64,000 bases of DNA from Ophiocordyceps camponoti-saundersi (nom. inval.) (GCA_003339415.1 PDHQ01000199.1:1-64000), one strand, 5' to 3'; shown: positions 36,001 to 48,179, numbered from the stretch's first letter. Program-made: numbers and translations. Notes: generated from the sequence alone by a model not told the origin.

Positions 36001-36420
36001 ACTTAAAAAAAGAAAGGCTCTGGAAATATAGCTAGTCTTTTAAATACCTTATTAATAAATTACCTTAACTAAAACCTAGCGTTATTTTATAAATTTATTA
36101 AAACTTTCCGAAGTTTTTTAATAGCGCCTTAACTTAGCTTTATAATAGTAAAATTAGCTTTAATAAGTTTCTCTATACTTATAATATTCTTATAATTATA
36201 ACCCCTTATTATTTTTATAATAGAGGGGAAGATAAGATAGCGGCTTACTTTACCTTATATTATAAACTAATTATTTATAAAAGGACGCTTTTACTTATAC
36301 TTCTTATAAGTTTAATTTAAAACTATAAGGACTTTAATAAAGTACTTAGTTATAAAGCTATTATAAGCTTACTTACCTTATAATTTATCCGCTTATAACG
36401 CTTTTACTAGTTTAACTTTT
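33015..36420 (+). pseudogene. LINE ORF2, endonuclease-reverse transcriptase (second LINE family)
   Basis: The first 1.4 kb (33015-34440) is where the endonuclease should lie. The reverse transcriptase at 34500-35500 shows KFTKLNNI (KFAGPDxI-like), SYYLISFFNIINKILK near 34700, an ISAFNYI block near 34920, a GVFQGSLLSLILF block near 35080, and the catalytic motif at 35178-35189 reading FINN for FADD. After the thumb region, further coding-like sequence continues to about 36400, where similarity to the inverted copy ends. Most stops are TAA or TAG at expected Q or W sites. The active site is lost by the same TpG to TpA changes as in the first LINE family. Confidence 0.85.
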
Positions 36421-36429
36421 TTTATTACT

Positions 36430-37040
36430 TGGTAATATTTAAATATATAGTTAAAGTATAAGGAATAGTTTTTAGTATTTTCGCTATATAATTACTATTA
36501 TTTATTTACCCTACTCTTTATTTTTAACTTTACTTCTTACTTTACTTAGCCCCGCTTAGCTTACTTAGCTTTCCTACCCCTTATCCCGCCCCGCCCTCTA
36601 CTTTATCCTCTACGCTTAATAATACCTCTAACTTTTATAAGCTTATCTTTTAAGCTACTATTATCGCTCTCTATTATACGCTTCCGCGCTACTAATATAA
36701 ATTTTATAAGAGGGGACTCTAGTACTTATATAAAATCTAGCTTTAGCTTAGATTTCTCCGCTACCTCCTCTGCTATTTCTTTTACCCTTATCTCCCCCTC
36801 TGCTCCCCTAATTACCTTAATAATAACCTCCTTTTTTACCCCGCTTACCCCCTCCGCCTTATTATCCTTCTTATCTTTTATTACTTATTTTAATTTATTA
36901 CTTAATATTAATATAATAATAATTAGCGTTTAAGCTATTATTTTATTCTCCGCCTCCGCTTCTAGCTTTATTTTTAGCTTTAGCTTCCATTAACTTAAGT
37001 TAAGAATATACTTTATTTTATAAATATTAGTAAAAATATA
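36430..37040 (+). other. C- and T-rich coding-like stretch, function unknown
   Basis: The plus strand is strongly pyrimidine-biased, with many CCC, CCG and TCC words (36545-36610, 36760-36880). One frame encodes a Ser, Pro, Leu and Ile rich segment with few stops. It follows the end of LINE similarity and precedes repeat H1, and no second copy was seen in the window. It could be a LINE 3' tail or a piece of another element. Confidence 0.35.
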
Positions 37041-38567
37041 TTTTAAATAGTTTATTTTTATATAATTAGCTACTTTTTAATTAATATAATATAATATTTA
37101 GTTAATATTATATTATAATTAGCTAATAGTAAATTAGATTTTATTTAATTTTATATAAACTTTTAACTTAAACTTTAAATAAGAGTTTAGCTTTAAGTAA
37201 ATAATAATAATAATAATTATTTTTATTAATAGCTTTATTATCGCTATTACTATTATTATTACCGCTATTACTACCTCTGCTATAGATTTTACTATTACCG
37301 CCTCCGCTATTATTACTTTTCTTATCGCCGCCTCCGCTATTATTATCTCCGTTATCTCCGCCCCCGCTTTTAATTCCGCTATTATTATTACTTTTATCTT
37401 TAGTTTAATAATTAAATTAGCTATACTTATTACTATTTTTACTATTATTACTACTTTTACCGCTTTACTCTTTACTTTATTAGCTTTAATAACTATTTAC
37501 TTACTTATAATAAATATATTTAAATATAATAAGATTAATATATAAGTTTTTTAAAAAGGAGGATTAGCGGCTATAATAGGAGAAAAAATATTAAAAGTAG
37601 CTATTAAAATAATTACCTTAGCTAAAGCGCTAGCTTAAGCTATTATTATTATTATAATAAAGTAAAGCTTTAATATTTTATTCTACCTTTAAGCGTAATA
37701 TAAGTTAGCTTAGATTAACTTTTATTTATAGTTATTAGCTTAAATTTTTTTTATTTTATACTCCGCTTTATATTTTACTTTATATTTACTTATAAGCTAT
37801 TTAATTCCCCCCTTTTACTAATATACTTCGCTATTTTTATAGCTATTATATATAATTTATTTAAATAAATTTATAGCTTAGTTAGCCTTAAAGCTTTAGC
37901 TTTACTTTTAACTTTACTTTTAGCTTTACTTACCTCTTAATACTTATATTAAGCTTTTATATAATTATAATAATTAACTAACTAAAAGCTTATACGCTTT
38001 ATTAGCTTTATATATAATTATATAATATAATATTACTTATCTTATTATTTTTAATATAAGACCTTATAATTAGCTAATTAAGCTATATATATAATATAAA
38101 AAAAGTTATAAAGCTTTTTATAAGTAATCTTAAATATTATAATATTATTATTTTATTAATATATAGCTATATAACTTTTATTACCTTTCCTTTATTTTAA
38201 AAATTAAAGGGAAAAGTTAAGAGAGGGGGTTAAAAATATACTTTTTTCTAAAAATAATAAAAAGAAAAAAAAAGAAAAAGAAAAAAAAAGTAGAAAAAAA
38301 ATATAGCCCCCCCCCCTTAAATTATAAATAGATAATAAAGCGGCTACCCCGCTACTTTACCTTACCCCCCCTTAAACTTTCCTTCCTCCGCCTTGCCTTA
38401 TACCGCCTTACCTCGTACTACCCTATACCGCCACGTATTACCCCGTACCGCCTTACGCTACGCTATACCGCCCCGCTTTTCTTTCCGCTTTATATTTTAT
38501 AAATTTTCTTTTCTTTATACTCCCCTCTTTATTTTATTTTCTTATATTATCTAAGATTACCCTTAAG
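37041..38567 (-). repeat. Dispersed repeat H, copy 1
   Basis: About 1.53 kb, directly repeated at 57190-58715 in the same orientation. Near 37240-37400 it holds CCGCCTCCGCTATTA-type tandem repeats, which on the minus strand encode Ser-Gly-Gly-Gly-Asn units. Near 38390-38480 there are several TATACCGCC words, and between them a poly(C) tract (38308-38317). The two copies are RIP-related, with transitions. The minus strand is preferred because it gives a Gly-rich low-complexity reading, but no known protein was recognised. It ends where the hAT inverted repeat begins. Confidence 0.75.
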
Positions 38568-38585
38568 CAGGGTTTTAAATTAGTT
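38568..38585 (+). repeat. hAT left terminal inverted repeat
   Basis: CAGGGTTTTAAATTAGTT. Keeping CA at the very end is consistent with the original CAGGG terminus. Confidence 0.75.
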
Positions 38586-38666
38586 TATAACTTTTTAGTT
38601 TTTTTTTAATTAGTCTAAACTAACTAACTAAAGTTTTTATTCTTAAGAACTAAATTAGTTACTAAT

Positions 38667-40447
38667 TATAAGGGATTAGTTTATAACTAATCGTAGCTAA
38701 ATAAGGGGGATTATAGCGGATATATTTAGGTCTTCCTAATAGCGCTTAGTTATTACGCGGGGTAAATAGCTAGCTTAGGAGGGGGGCTTCTCTCCCCTCT
38801 CTTTCCTTTTTTTAATAGCTTTAATTATAACTCCTCTTTAGCTTACTTTAGTATCGTACTCTTAATAAAACTATTATATTAATTAAAGCTTTTCTTACCG
38901 TAAACTAAATATAAGAGTAAGATTATTATAAAATAACGCTATTAAATTTTACCCGCGCCTAAGCTTTTACTTACTCGCTTTAGCCTAAACTTATAGTTAG
39001 CTACTATATATATAAAATTTACTATTAACGGAGTAATAATTAGGAAGCTTAAGGCCTAATTTTATTATATTTTTTCCTATCTTAGTACCTTTTAGTAAAT
39101 ATTCTTACTATATATCTCTTCGGTTATTAACTTTTTAAATTAGCCCGATACCTTTTTTATATATATTTTTAAGCTTTTAAGAAAGAGCTATAAGGAACGC
39201 TATATAGGTTTAAACCTAGTTAGGATATATTAGGGGCTATCTAAGCTTCTCGGAGAATATATTATAAGATAAGAATATACTCTTTTTAAAGCTAGTCTAT
39301 CTTATTAGTTTAACTATATATATATTATTTTACTTTTTTCTAAGCTATATAAAAAGCTTAAGGAGCGCCTTAATCGTAAGTATTAGCTTATAGCGTATAT
39401 AGATTTTACTAGTTTTCTTCGGGGCTTCGATAAGGTATTTAGTACTAGGAATATCCTTAAAGTATTAGTTAATTTACCGCCACCCTTTTTAGCTAACCTA
39501 ATAAATATTTTATTTATATAATCTTATTTTAATATTACTAAGCGCTAGCGTTACTATTAATATAATTAGATTAGTTATTTTAAGTATAACTATCTAAAGC
39601 TTCGTAAATAAATAGGGATATTAAGGTTAGGGCTTTTTATAAGTAAAGCGGGGTAGTTAGAGGTAAATCTAAAATATTTTAATTAAGGGGATAATAAGTA
39701 AGGAGGGATAAGTATATATTAGATATTATAGCTTAGGTAATTTCTAACTTTATTACGTTATCTTATATAAAGATAGTCCGTATATAGCTTAGGCGTATAA
39801 ATTTATTAGTAAGTATATACTATAATTATATTACGCCTTAGCTTATAAACTAGCGCTAATAATATATAGCGATAAGTATATAGCTAGCTTTACTATTTAC
39901 TATAATTAAAATATTCTTTAAGCTTCCTATAATTAATATAATATTATTTAATCTTATATATTAGCTATATAAGTAAGTTTTTATTACTAATATATAAGTT
40001 TATCTTTTCTTATTTTAAGTAGTATTATAATTCTAAGCTTATTAGAATTTTCTTTATAAGGATCGGGGTTTAATTTTTTAAGCTATAAGGGAGCTCTTCC
40101 GCCTTTTTATCTTTATTTTTACGGAGGCTATTAGGCTATCGGCTAAAAACTATATAAAATATCTCGCTAGCGTAATAATATATAATTTTTCTATCCTATA
40201 CTCTTACCTCCTTAGCTAGCTTAAGAAGGGGATTATATAAGGGATTAGTTTATAACTAATTATAGCTAGATAGGGGGGATTATAGCGGATATATTTAGGT
40301 TTTCCCGATAGCGCTTAGTTATCGCGCGGGGTATATAGCTAGCTTAGGAGGGGGGCTTCTCTCCCCTCTCCTTTCTCTTTTCGATAGCTTTAATTATAAC
40401 TCCTTTTTAGCTTACTTTAGTATCGTACTCTTAGTAAGACTATTATA
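38667..40447 (+). mobile_element. Miniature LTR retroelement, copy C (1781 bp), inside the hAT element
   Basis: Full-length copy of the same family as A and D, with LTRs of 212 bp (38667-38878 and 40236-40447). It is flanked by CTAAT (38662-38666) and CTAAC (40448-40452), a 5 bp target duplication with one C/T difference. Removing it rejoins the hAT subterminal ACTAACTAA repeats. The interior has no pol motif. The right LTR keeps more CG words than the left. Confidence 0.88.
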
Positions 40448-43080
40448 CTAACTAACTAAAGTCCTTATAGTAACTAATTTTAGTTAGTTACTTTTATTCT
40501 TTAGTTAGTTAGTAACTAACTAAAGACTAAAAAATTAGTTTTTAGCGTTAATTATTTTTTTTATATTTTTAAAAATAACCTTATTAAAAGCGCTTCTTAA
40601 TAGTATCTTTTTTATAATTTTAGCTATTTTACTTATTTTTAAGTAAAAGGTTAAAAATAAGACTTTTTTAAAAAATATTTTTTAAAAATATTACTAAGAA
40701 AAAGAACCTTAGTAAATTATATAATAGTAAATAATAATCTTAAGAAATAAATAGGTATTATTATAGCTAAAGATTACTTTTTTATAATTTTATCTATTTT
40801 CTTAAAATTATTATAAAAATATTAAAAGAAAAAATATAGTTATTTTAAGAATTTATTATAAGTATTAAATAATATTATTTTAAAGGCTTTTAAGATTTAT
40901 ATTACTTAATATATTATATCTTATAAAGCTATAATTTTTTTCTATTTTTAAATAAATTATTAAAAAAGATAATAAATATTTTATTTACTACCTTATACTA
41001 AGTATTAAAAATACTAATATTTATTTTAAAAGCTTGATTAAAGAGAAAAAAATAATATAAAAATTTAGTTAAAAAAAAGTCTCCTTTACGTAATATCTTT
41101 CTTTAGGTTAGTAAGCTTATTATAGCCCTAGTTATAAATTATTTTCTATTTTTTTATCTTTTTTTCTTTACTAAGTTATTTTTTAGTATAGTAAACTAAG
41201 ATATAGATAAAATTTTTATTTTTTATAAAAATAAGTCTTTTAATAATAAGGTTAAAAATATAAATTAAATATTTTTAAGTAATAGATTTCTTAAGCTTTC
41301 TTATAAGATTTTTTACTTAAAATTATAACTATTAATTTAATTTTATTTATCTTATTAACCTTAAAAAACTTCCTTTATTTAAATAAAAGATTTAATAGAA
41401 AAGCTAATAATAGCTATAAAACTATAAATAAAATATAGCTTATAGCTTTAAAATATATATAACATTTTGCTTTTTTAATTTTTTTTAAGATACTTTTATA
41501 TCTTTTTTATAAAATATATTAAATTTAAGGAATAAGTAGCTACTTTATATAATTATTCTTTTAATTTATATAATATTATATTAGCTTAGAAATATACGTT
41601 ATAAAAAATATAAGTAAGCTTCTAAAGCTAAAGTAATCTTTTTTATCTTTTTAAATTATATCTTATTATACCTTATACCTTTTTTAAAATTACTTAAGTT
41701 ATAAAGAGTACTTTACACCGCGGGGGGTACTTAGTACGCGGCATATAACTTAGTAAGTAATAAAAATATATTTCTCTTTTTTTTAAGAATTTATTTAAAA
41801 TAGATAATAAATAGCTAAAAATTTTTTAAAAAATATATTAGATAGCTTAAGCTTTTATTAATCTTATATATATTTTCTTTACTTTTTTTACCGCTTTTTC
41901 CTAGTTTTTTTCTTAAGTTAATAGAAAAGAGCTCTTTATACTTACCCCTTTTTATAAGTAATATAAGGTTAAAGTAAACCTTTAAACCTTACTACTAAAA
42001 AATATTCTAAGAATATAAAGAAAGTATATTCCGGAAAAGTAAGTTTATAACTAAATACGTAGCGTAAGGCGCTTTTTCTAGCATATTATTAAGTACCCTT
42101 ACTTACTTTCCTTATACTTAGAAAAATTTTTAAAGTCTCCCTTTTTTTTAATAACTTAGTAATTCTATAAGATAACCTTAACTTTAAATTCCTCTATTAC
42201 TCTTAATTTTAACCTAATAAAAATAAAAAAAAGTATCTTAAAAAAGCTTCTTTACCGAAGAATAAGATAACGTTATCTATTAATACCGTTACCTCTTTAG
42301 GCTTTATCGAAATAGCTTAAAAAGCGACTCCCCCCTTAATTAATTAAGGTAAGCTACCTTAAAAAAGCTTTATAATTAAAAGTACTAATTATTTTTAGTT
42401 ACTATAACTATATAAAAGAGAATTAAGTTATAATATACTAAGCGATCTAGGCCTTTTCCTCGAAAAATAAGTAAAAAGTAAGAAAAAAAATAGAAAAAAA
42501 ATATAAAGGCGTAGAAAAAAGCTTATAAAATAGCTAGAAGATTAGCGGAAAAAGTAAAAAAACCTTATTAGAATATAAGACCTAAAGATAATAAAATACT
42601 AATATAGAAATAATATATAGAAAAGTTTATTAAAAATATTTATAATAAAATATTATAGTTTATTTATAGTAAAAGCTTATCTTTCTTATTAAAATTATAA
42701 TAAAATAATCTAAATAATAAAAGTATTATAAGCCTTTTAAGTAGATTTTTTAGATTTTTTTTTAAAATAATTAAAGGTTTTAAAAATACTTTCTATTTAT
42801 TAGCTTATTTAAAAAATTATAAATTACTAGTATTTTACTTATAATAAAGTATATTATATAAAAGAGATAAATCTTATATATAATAAGTTATTATATATAT
42901 ATTTTTTAAAATTTTTATATAATTTCTATCTTATAAGGTAACTATTTAAAAAATACTTTATAATAAAGGGTTATAACTTTTTCTAAATAAGCTATAAAGA
43001 TAAAAAAGGTATTTTTAAAAAGCTTTTTTCCTAAAAAATATAATAAAGCTAACCGCTTTTAGCTTAGTCTTTTTAATCTC
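40448..43080. other. hAT interior upstream of the transposase, nothing further recognised
   Basis: 40448-40550 carries the hAT subterminal ACTAACTAA repeats. The rest is AT-rich with no ORF I can support. A short GC island with a TACTTAGTA core lies at 41713-41746. Such long non-coding ends are seen in some large hAT elements. Confidence 0.5.
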
Positions 43081-43087
43081 TTATAAA

Positions 43088-43560
43088 ATGTCTAACTTTA
43101 ACTATACGCCTTCGATTACCTCCTAAAAAAAGCTTTCTTAAGTAACCTTAGCTAATTTCGACGGCTACGATAGCGATATAGCTATAAAATTAAACGGTAT
43201 TAAGTTTTCAGATTAGGGACCTTTTTAGGAACTTTTAAGCTTTTCGAAAAAAGGAAAAGAAAAGGAAAAAATAGCTATTTCTCGATATAATATAAAGGAA
43301 TTTAAATTAGGCCCGGATAAGAATTCGAAGATTTATATTTTATAATATAACTTATTTACCCGATAGCTTCTTCTAATTAAGGAAAATAAAGAACGAAAAG
43401 TAAAAGCTATTTATACTATATTAGTATTTTTTTTTCTTTTTTTCCTTTTTTTTTATTATAAAAAAAGCGTTATTAATTAAATTTTTTATATAAATAGCTA
43501 TTTAAAAAAGTTTATTTTTCTAGTTTATAAGTTCTAAGCTTCGAATTTATCTTAGTATTA
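43088..43560 (+). pseudogene. Degenerate ORF with a surviving ATG, possible 5' exon of the hAT transposase
   Basis: A rare surviving ATG at 43088 opens a frame of about 90 codons broken only by TAA/TAG at plausible Q/W sites, up to the TAA near 43352, and readable beyond that. The segment is hydrophilic with a Lys/Glu-rich run (about 43242-43275). No BED zinc finger is visible. It lies upstream of the recognised hAT core and on the same strand, so it may be the N-terminal part of the transposase or a second hAT ORF. I cannot decide. Confidence 0.4.
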
Positions 43561-43642
43561 TAAGAATAAATATAAAATAATTACTTATAATAAAAATTTT
43601 AAAAAAACTTAAAAAGAAATAAGTTTTTAGTAATATAGGATA

Positions 43643-44276
43643 TATAATAATACCCCTATAAATCGCCTAACCTCTTATAATATTTTACTAAGATTTCCCC
43701 CTTAAAATTTTACTCGGATTTCCCCTAGAAACTTTATTACCTTTACGCTTAGGAAATTACTAAGATTTCCTCTTAGGATTTCTCTATAATAACTCTTAGG
43801 ATTTTACTAAGATTTTTTACTAGATTTAATATTAAAATATACCTTTAGTAATCTCTAGATTTTACTAGGAAATCCCCGTATATTAGGAAATCACCGCGTA
43901 TTAGGAAATCTCTAGATTTAACTAGGAAATCCCTATATATTAGGAAATTACCGTATACTAGGAAATCTCCGTTTCCTTAATATATACGGAAATTACCGTA
44001 AAATCCCCTTAGGTAAATATTTTTAAGATTATACTAAGGAATCTTCCTTAAGCTCTTAGCTATAAATTAGCTTAGTATTCTTTTAGGTAGAAATTTAGAT
44101 TTTTTTATAGTTATTATTTTAATTTTTAAAAGACTTTTACCTATACTTATACTTTTTATAATAGCTATTTTATAATCTTATAACCGGTAGCTAGCCTATC
44201 TCCCTCTTTTATATACTATATTTAATAGCTAGCTTAGTATATATACTTACTAGAAGATTATATATATAAGCGTATA
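43643..44276. repeat. Dispersed repeat J, copy 1 (634 bp)
   Basis: Starts TATAATAATACCCC and ends AAGCGTATA; collinear with copy 2 at 47588-48166. The middle (43690-43990) contains many ATTTCC/GGAAAT words, including a tandem run of TAGGAAATC units at about 43865-43965. TA...TA termini would fit a solo LTR after RIP, but no target duplication is evident. It interrupts the hAT coding region. Confidence 0.75.
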
Positions 44277-44289
44277 ATATTTAGCTTTT

Positions 44290-46490
44290 TTATTATTAAT
44301 TTACTAATTTTATATTAGAATAATCTATTAAAAAAATTTATAAAAATTTTTCGAAAAATAAGCTAAGTTAAACTTAGCTTTTAATACTAATTTAGCTTAG
44401 AATTTAGTTATTAATTTTCTTTTAACTATAAATATTTCTTTTTTTATAATTTCCCTCTAAGCCTTTTAATAAGCTTCTTACTTATTATAATTAGTAAGTT
44501 ATTTTCCTTTTATTTAAAATTTTAATTAACTTTTTCTAGAGACTACTAGCTTATCTATTACGCTAAGTTAAAAGATTATTTAAAAAACTACTTTAACGAA
44601 GCCCTTTTAAAGTTAAATAATAACTTTATAAGTTACTTATCTAAAAGTGGCTTTTATAGCCTTATTTTTAATATCTAGACTTTAGCTACTTAAGATACCT
44701 ATTTAGGCTTAATTATAGCTTATATTTCCTCGGACTTTAAGCTATACTATAAGCTTATAAGTAAGTTATTTATTTCTTTATTTATTTATAAAAACTAATA
44801 ATTTTTAGCTTTTAAAAAGCTTTTAGAACGGTATATTAGAAATTATATTTATATTAAAATTCTTTCCTACCTTAAAGCTTACCTTACTATTACTATAAAG
44901 TTTATTAATAAGTATATTAATAATTTCTTTATTTCTTTATTTACTAATTTATTTATTTACTAATAATATTATACTAGTATTACTTGCGATAATATTACTA
45001 ATAATAAAACCTTTTTAAAAGCTTATTCCTCGGCTTATAATAACCTTTTTTCTAAAGAATTTACTAGCTAAATTCGCTACCTAGTATATATTATTAATTT
45101 AATAGCCTAGGATATCTTTAAAGCCTTTTTAAATTATTCTAACTTAGAAAGGTAACTTTTAGATAAAAATACTACTTTATAAAAGTATAATAGTAAGTTA
45201 TTTACTTTTATTATAATTTTTTACTTATTATTTATTTTTATAACGCTTTTTAACTAACTTCGACGTATTTTACTTATTATTAAGTATAATATAAAGCTTA
45301 AATAGCTTTTTTAAAAGGGTCTATAGTAGTAAAAATCTAAGGGAAATATAAAATAATCTAAAAAAATAAAGGTTATTATTAGTAAGTTTTTTTATTTATT
45401 AATTATTTATTTAACTACTAATTAATTAAATAGATAACGCTATAAGGTAGAATTCTACGTTTTTTATACTTAAAAGAGTATTAGAATTCCGTTCTGCTTT
45501 AGAATAAGTTTCTAAATTAACGGAATATAAAGAGTATAAAAAAGTATTTCCTACTAATAAGGAATAGGAAGCTTTAAAAGATTTTAAAGCTATTTTTAAC
45601 GTTTTTTTAAATCCTTCTATTTATTTATAAGGCCACTTTTATATAATAAGTTTAGAAGGATTACTTTTTATTTATTAAATCTTTAATTAGCTTACTAAAT
45701 TATATGAAGAATTTTCTAACTTTAAAAAAAGCTAGGTATTTTTCTTTTTTTTATTTTTTAAAATACTTACTAATTACTTTTTAGTCTTTTTATTTTATTA
45801 CTTTTAAAACCTATATAATAAAGGGCTTAAAAAAGCTAGAGAAGTACTTTCTAAAATAACTTAAAAAAATAACTTACTAGTTTTTCGACCTTATTTATTT
45901 GCTATTATATTAGACTTACGGTATAAAGATATTTATTTTAAGGAAGACGGCTTTCTTTATTACTATTTAGCTATAAAAAAAGATATCTTATATCTTTTTT
46001 AAGAGGAATTTAATTTATAAGTAAGATTATATTTTTTTATAATTTATACTAATTACTTTGAGCTATAAAATTATAGAAAATAAAGAAATAGACTTAGGAA
46101 ATCCTAGAACGTTTACCTTAGAAGAGTTTAACTTTAGTTTATAATCTAAAAAAATAGAAACTAAGAAAGAATTAAAATAATACCTTTTAGAAGCTTATTT
46201 ACCTTCTAAGGTATAGTTATATATTTTTTTTATAATTTTTTCTCCTTATTTACTAATTATTTCTTAGAGTAACCCGCTCTTATACTAGAAAAATAACGCT
46301 TTCCGCTTCCCTACTTTTATAATTTTAGCTAGAAAATTTTTAGCTATTCTAGCTATATTAGCCTTAATCGAGGCTATTTTTTCTATTTCTAGTAATATTA
46401 TTACGTTATCTAAGAATAATTTAAAACCTGAAACTATAAAGTAGTTAATCTTATTAAAAAAACTAGAATTTAACGCTTATTAATTTCTAG
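44290..46490 (+). pseudogene. hAT transposase core and dimerisation domain
   Basis: In one frame: F-N-I-stop-T (from FDIWT) at 44667-44681, followed by YLGLIIAYISSDFKL (about 44703-44750); TCDN at 44982-44993; and RYLVYIINLIAQDIFKAFL at 45075-45131, the RCxAHxxNLV region of hAT transposases. In another frame the C-terminal dimerisation domain lies at 46283-46460. It begins with YWKN (TGG read as TAG) and reads through FRFPTF, ALIEAIFS and LKPETIK; intact relatives have ASERVFS there. The frame change between 45131 and 46283 could be an intron or indels. The protein cut and pasted the element. It is dead by RIP, although the C-D-N motif keeps TGC. Confidence 0.88.
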
Positions 46491-47074
46491 AAAATTAAAG
46501 AAGAGGAAAATAAAGCTTTAGGAGAAGAAGATTAAAGCTTATAAGTTTTCTTTTATAGCTAGTTTTTTATTTATTATTAGATAAATTTTTCTAGCTAATA
46601 ATATATTTTTTTATTAATAGTTACTCTTTATATATTAATAATTTTATAAGTTTTAAGATTTTTAATAATTAAGCTTATTTAAATTATATTAAGGCCTTTT
46701 TAAAGTTATATTATATTCTTTCTATTTATTTTACTATTACTTTGTAAGTTATTACTCTTACTATTACTAGTTTTTATTTCTCTTTTAAATATATTAAATT
46801 AAAAATTTTCTTCCTCGCTTAATAATAATCTAATAAAAAAAAACTTTACTTCTATATACTATATTAGTCGCGCTATTTAGTAGTATTTACTTCAGAATAA
46901 AATAGCTTACGTAAGCTAACTAAAACTTTAGTCCTTTTAGTTTTTAATTTTTAGTTAGTTAGTCCCTATATTTAAGGACTAACTAAAGTCCTTATAGTGA
47001 CTAACTAAAAACTAACTAAAAGGTATATATTTTAGTCTAGGCTTTTTTTAGTTAGTCCTAACTAACTAAAGACT

Positions 47075-47092
47075 AACTAATTTTAAACCCTA
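47075..47092 (-). repeat. hAT right terminal inverted repeat
   Basis: AACTAATTTTAAACCCTA; the reverse complement matches the left end with one mismatch in 16 bp. The terminal TA is the expected RIP product of TG. Confidence 0.7.
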
Positions 47093-47447
47093 AAAGAGAT
47101 ATAAGCTAAGTAAGGGTAGCTTTTATATTAATAATAGAGATATAGAAAAATTCTTTTAAAAGCGGAGTATAAAGCTAAAAGCTTTTTAATAAATAAAAGT
47201 TAATAGCTATAAGTAGCTTAGTAAAGTAAGTAAATATTAATAAAAGGAGTAAAAATCTTAAATATAATATAATAAAAAGATATTATTTAATATAATTAAA
47301 AGATTATTTAAAAATACTTAAATTAAATTATAGCTAATTATTAAAAGATAAGGCTTTTAAGTTTTTTACTTAATAAAGTTAAAATAAGGTATATAATAAT
47401 ATTAAAAACAATTATAAACTTAATAACTTTAATATAAATATTAGTAT
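47093..47447 (-). mobile_element. Short fragment of the second LINE family (minus strand)
   Basis: Matches the same part of the LINE as 50927-51285, downstream of the reverse transcriptase, and the plus-strand copy near 35555-35900. It starts directly at the hAT right end, so one of the two was inserted at or recombined with the other. It is heavily RIP-mutated. Confidence 0.7.
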
Positions 47448-47587
47448 TATTTCTTTATACTTTTTTATATTTATTATAAAATATATATATTAAGGATAAC
47501 TTAGATATAAGGAAGCTCTTAAGAAAATATATATTAATACTTAAATTATACTTTATAAAACTTAGGAGATAGGAGTAATACGAGACG

Positions 47588-48166
47588 TATAATAACACTC
47601 TTATAAATCGCCTAACCTCTTATAATATTTTACTAAAATTTCCCCCCTTATAATTTTACTTAGATTTCCCTTAGAAACTTTATTACCTTTACGCTTAAGA
47701 AATTACTAGGATTTCCTCTTAAGATTTCTTTATAATAACTTTTAAAATTTTACTAAGATTTCCTATTAGATTTAATATTAAAATATACTTTTAGAAATCT
47801 CTAAATTTTACTAGGAAATCCTTATATATTAGGAAATTACTATATATTAAAAAATCTTTATTTTACTAAGGTATACGGAAATTACTATAAAATCCTCTTA
47901 AGTTAATACTTTTAAGATTATATTGAAAAATCTTCTTTAAGCTCCTAGCTATATAATTAGCTTAATATTCTTCTAAGTAATAATTTAAATTCTTTTATAA
48001 TTATTATTTTAATTTTTAAAAAACTCTTACTTATATTTATATTTTTTATAATAGCTATTTTATAATCTTATAATTAATAGCTAGCTTATTTCCTTTTCCT
48101 ATATATTATATTTAGTAATTAGCTTAGTATATATAATTACTAATAAATTATATATATAAGTATATA
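47588..48166. repeat. Dispersed repeat J, copy 2 (579 bp)
   Basis: Collinear with J1 and in the same orientation, from TATAATAACACTC to AAGTATATA. It is more RIP-mutated and lacks part of the TAGGAAATC tandem run (a deletion of about 50 bp). It keeps CACTC at its start. Confidence 0.75.
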
Positions 48167-48179
48167 TTAACTAGTAATA

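Larger units (their letters stand above)
29300..36420 (+). mobile_element. Second type of LINE, plus-strand copy, interrupted by a three-LTR element
   Basis: A Tad1-like LINE of a family different from copy 1. ORF1 is at 29300-30861 and ORF2 at 33015-36420. The two halves are separated by an LTR element at 30862-33014 and are contiguous in the inverted copy at 50435-57185. The 5 bp duplication TTAAG (30857-30861 and 33015-33019) flanks the insertion. Similarity between the two copies defines the limits of about 29300 and 36400. Both copies are inactivated by RIP. Confidence 0.85.
38568..47092 (+). mobile_element. hAT-superfamily DNA transposon, about 6.7 kb after removing element C
   Basis: The left end, CAGGGTTTTAAATTAGTT (38568-38585), and the right end, AACTAATTTTAAACCCTA (47075-47092), form a terminal inverted repeat with one mismatch in the 16 bp core. 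The CAGGG start is typical of hAT. Subterminal TTAGTTAGT/ACTAACTAA words are dense at both ends (38610-38640, 40447-40545, 46917-47070). The interior encodes a hAT transposase. It carries LTR element C (38667-40447) and repeat J1 (43643-44276), so both appear to have arrived later. I could not confirm the expected 8 bp target duplication: the flanks CCCTTAAG and AAAGAGAT do not match. Confidence 0.85.

Noticed and set aside
38560..38567. An 8 bp target duplication for the hAT element (CCCTTAAG)
   Set aside because: The right flank (47093-47100) reads AAAGAGAT and does not match even when C/T and G/A changes are allowed.
43088..43090. The surviving ATG as the start of an intact gene
   Set aside because: The frame meets TAA at codon 13 and more stops soon after. 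It is a degenerate ORF.
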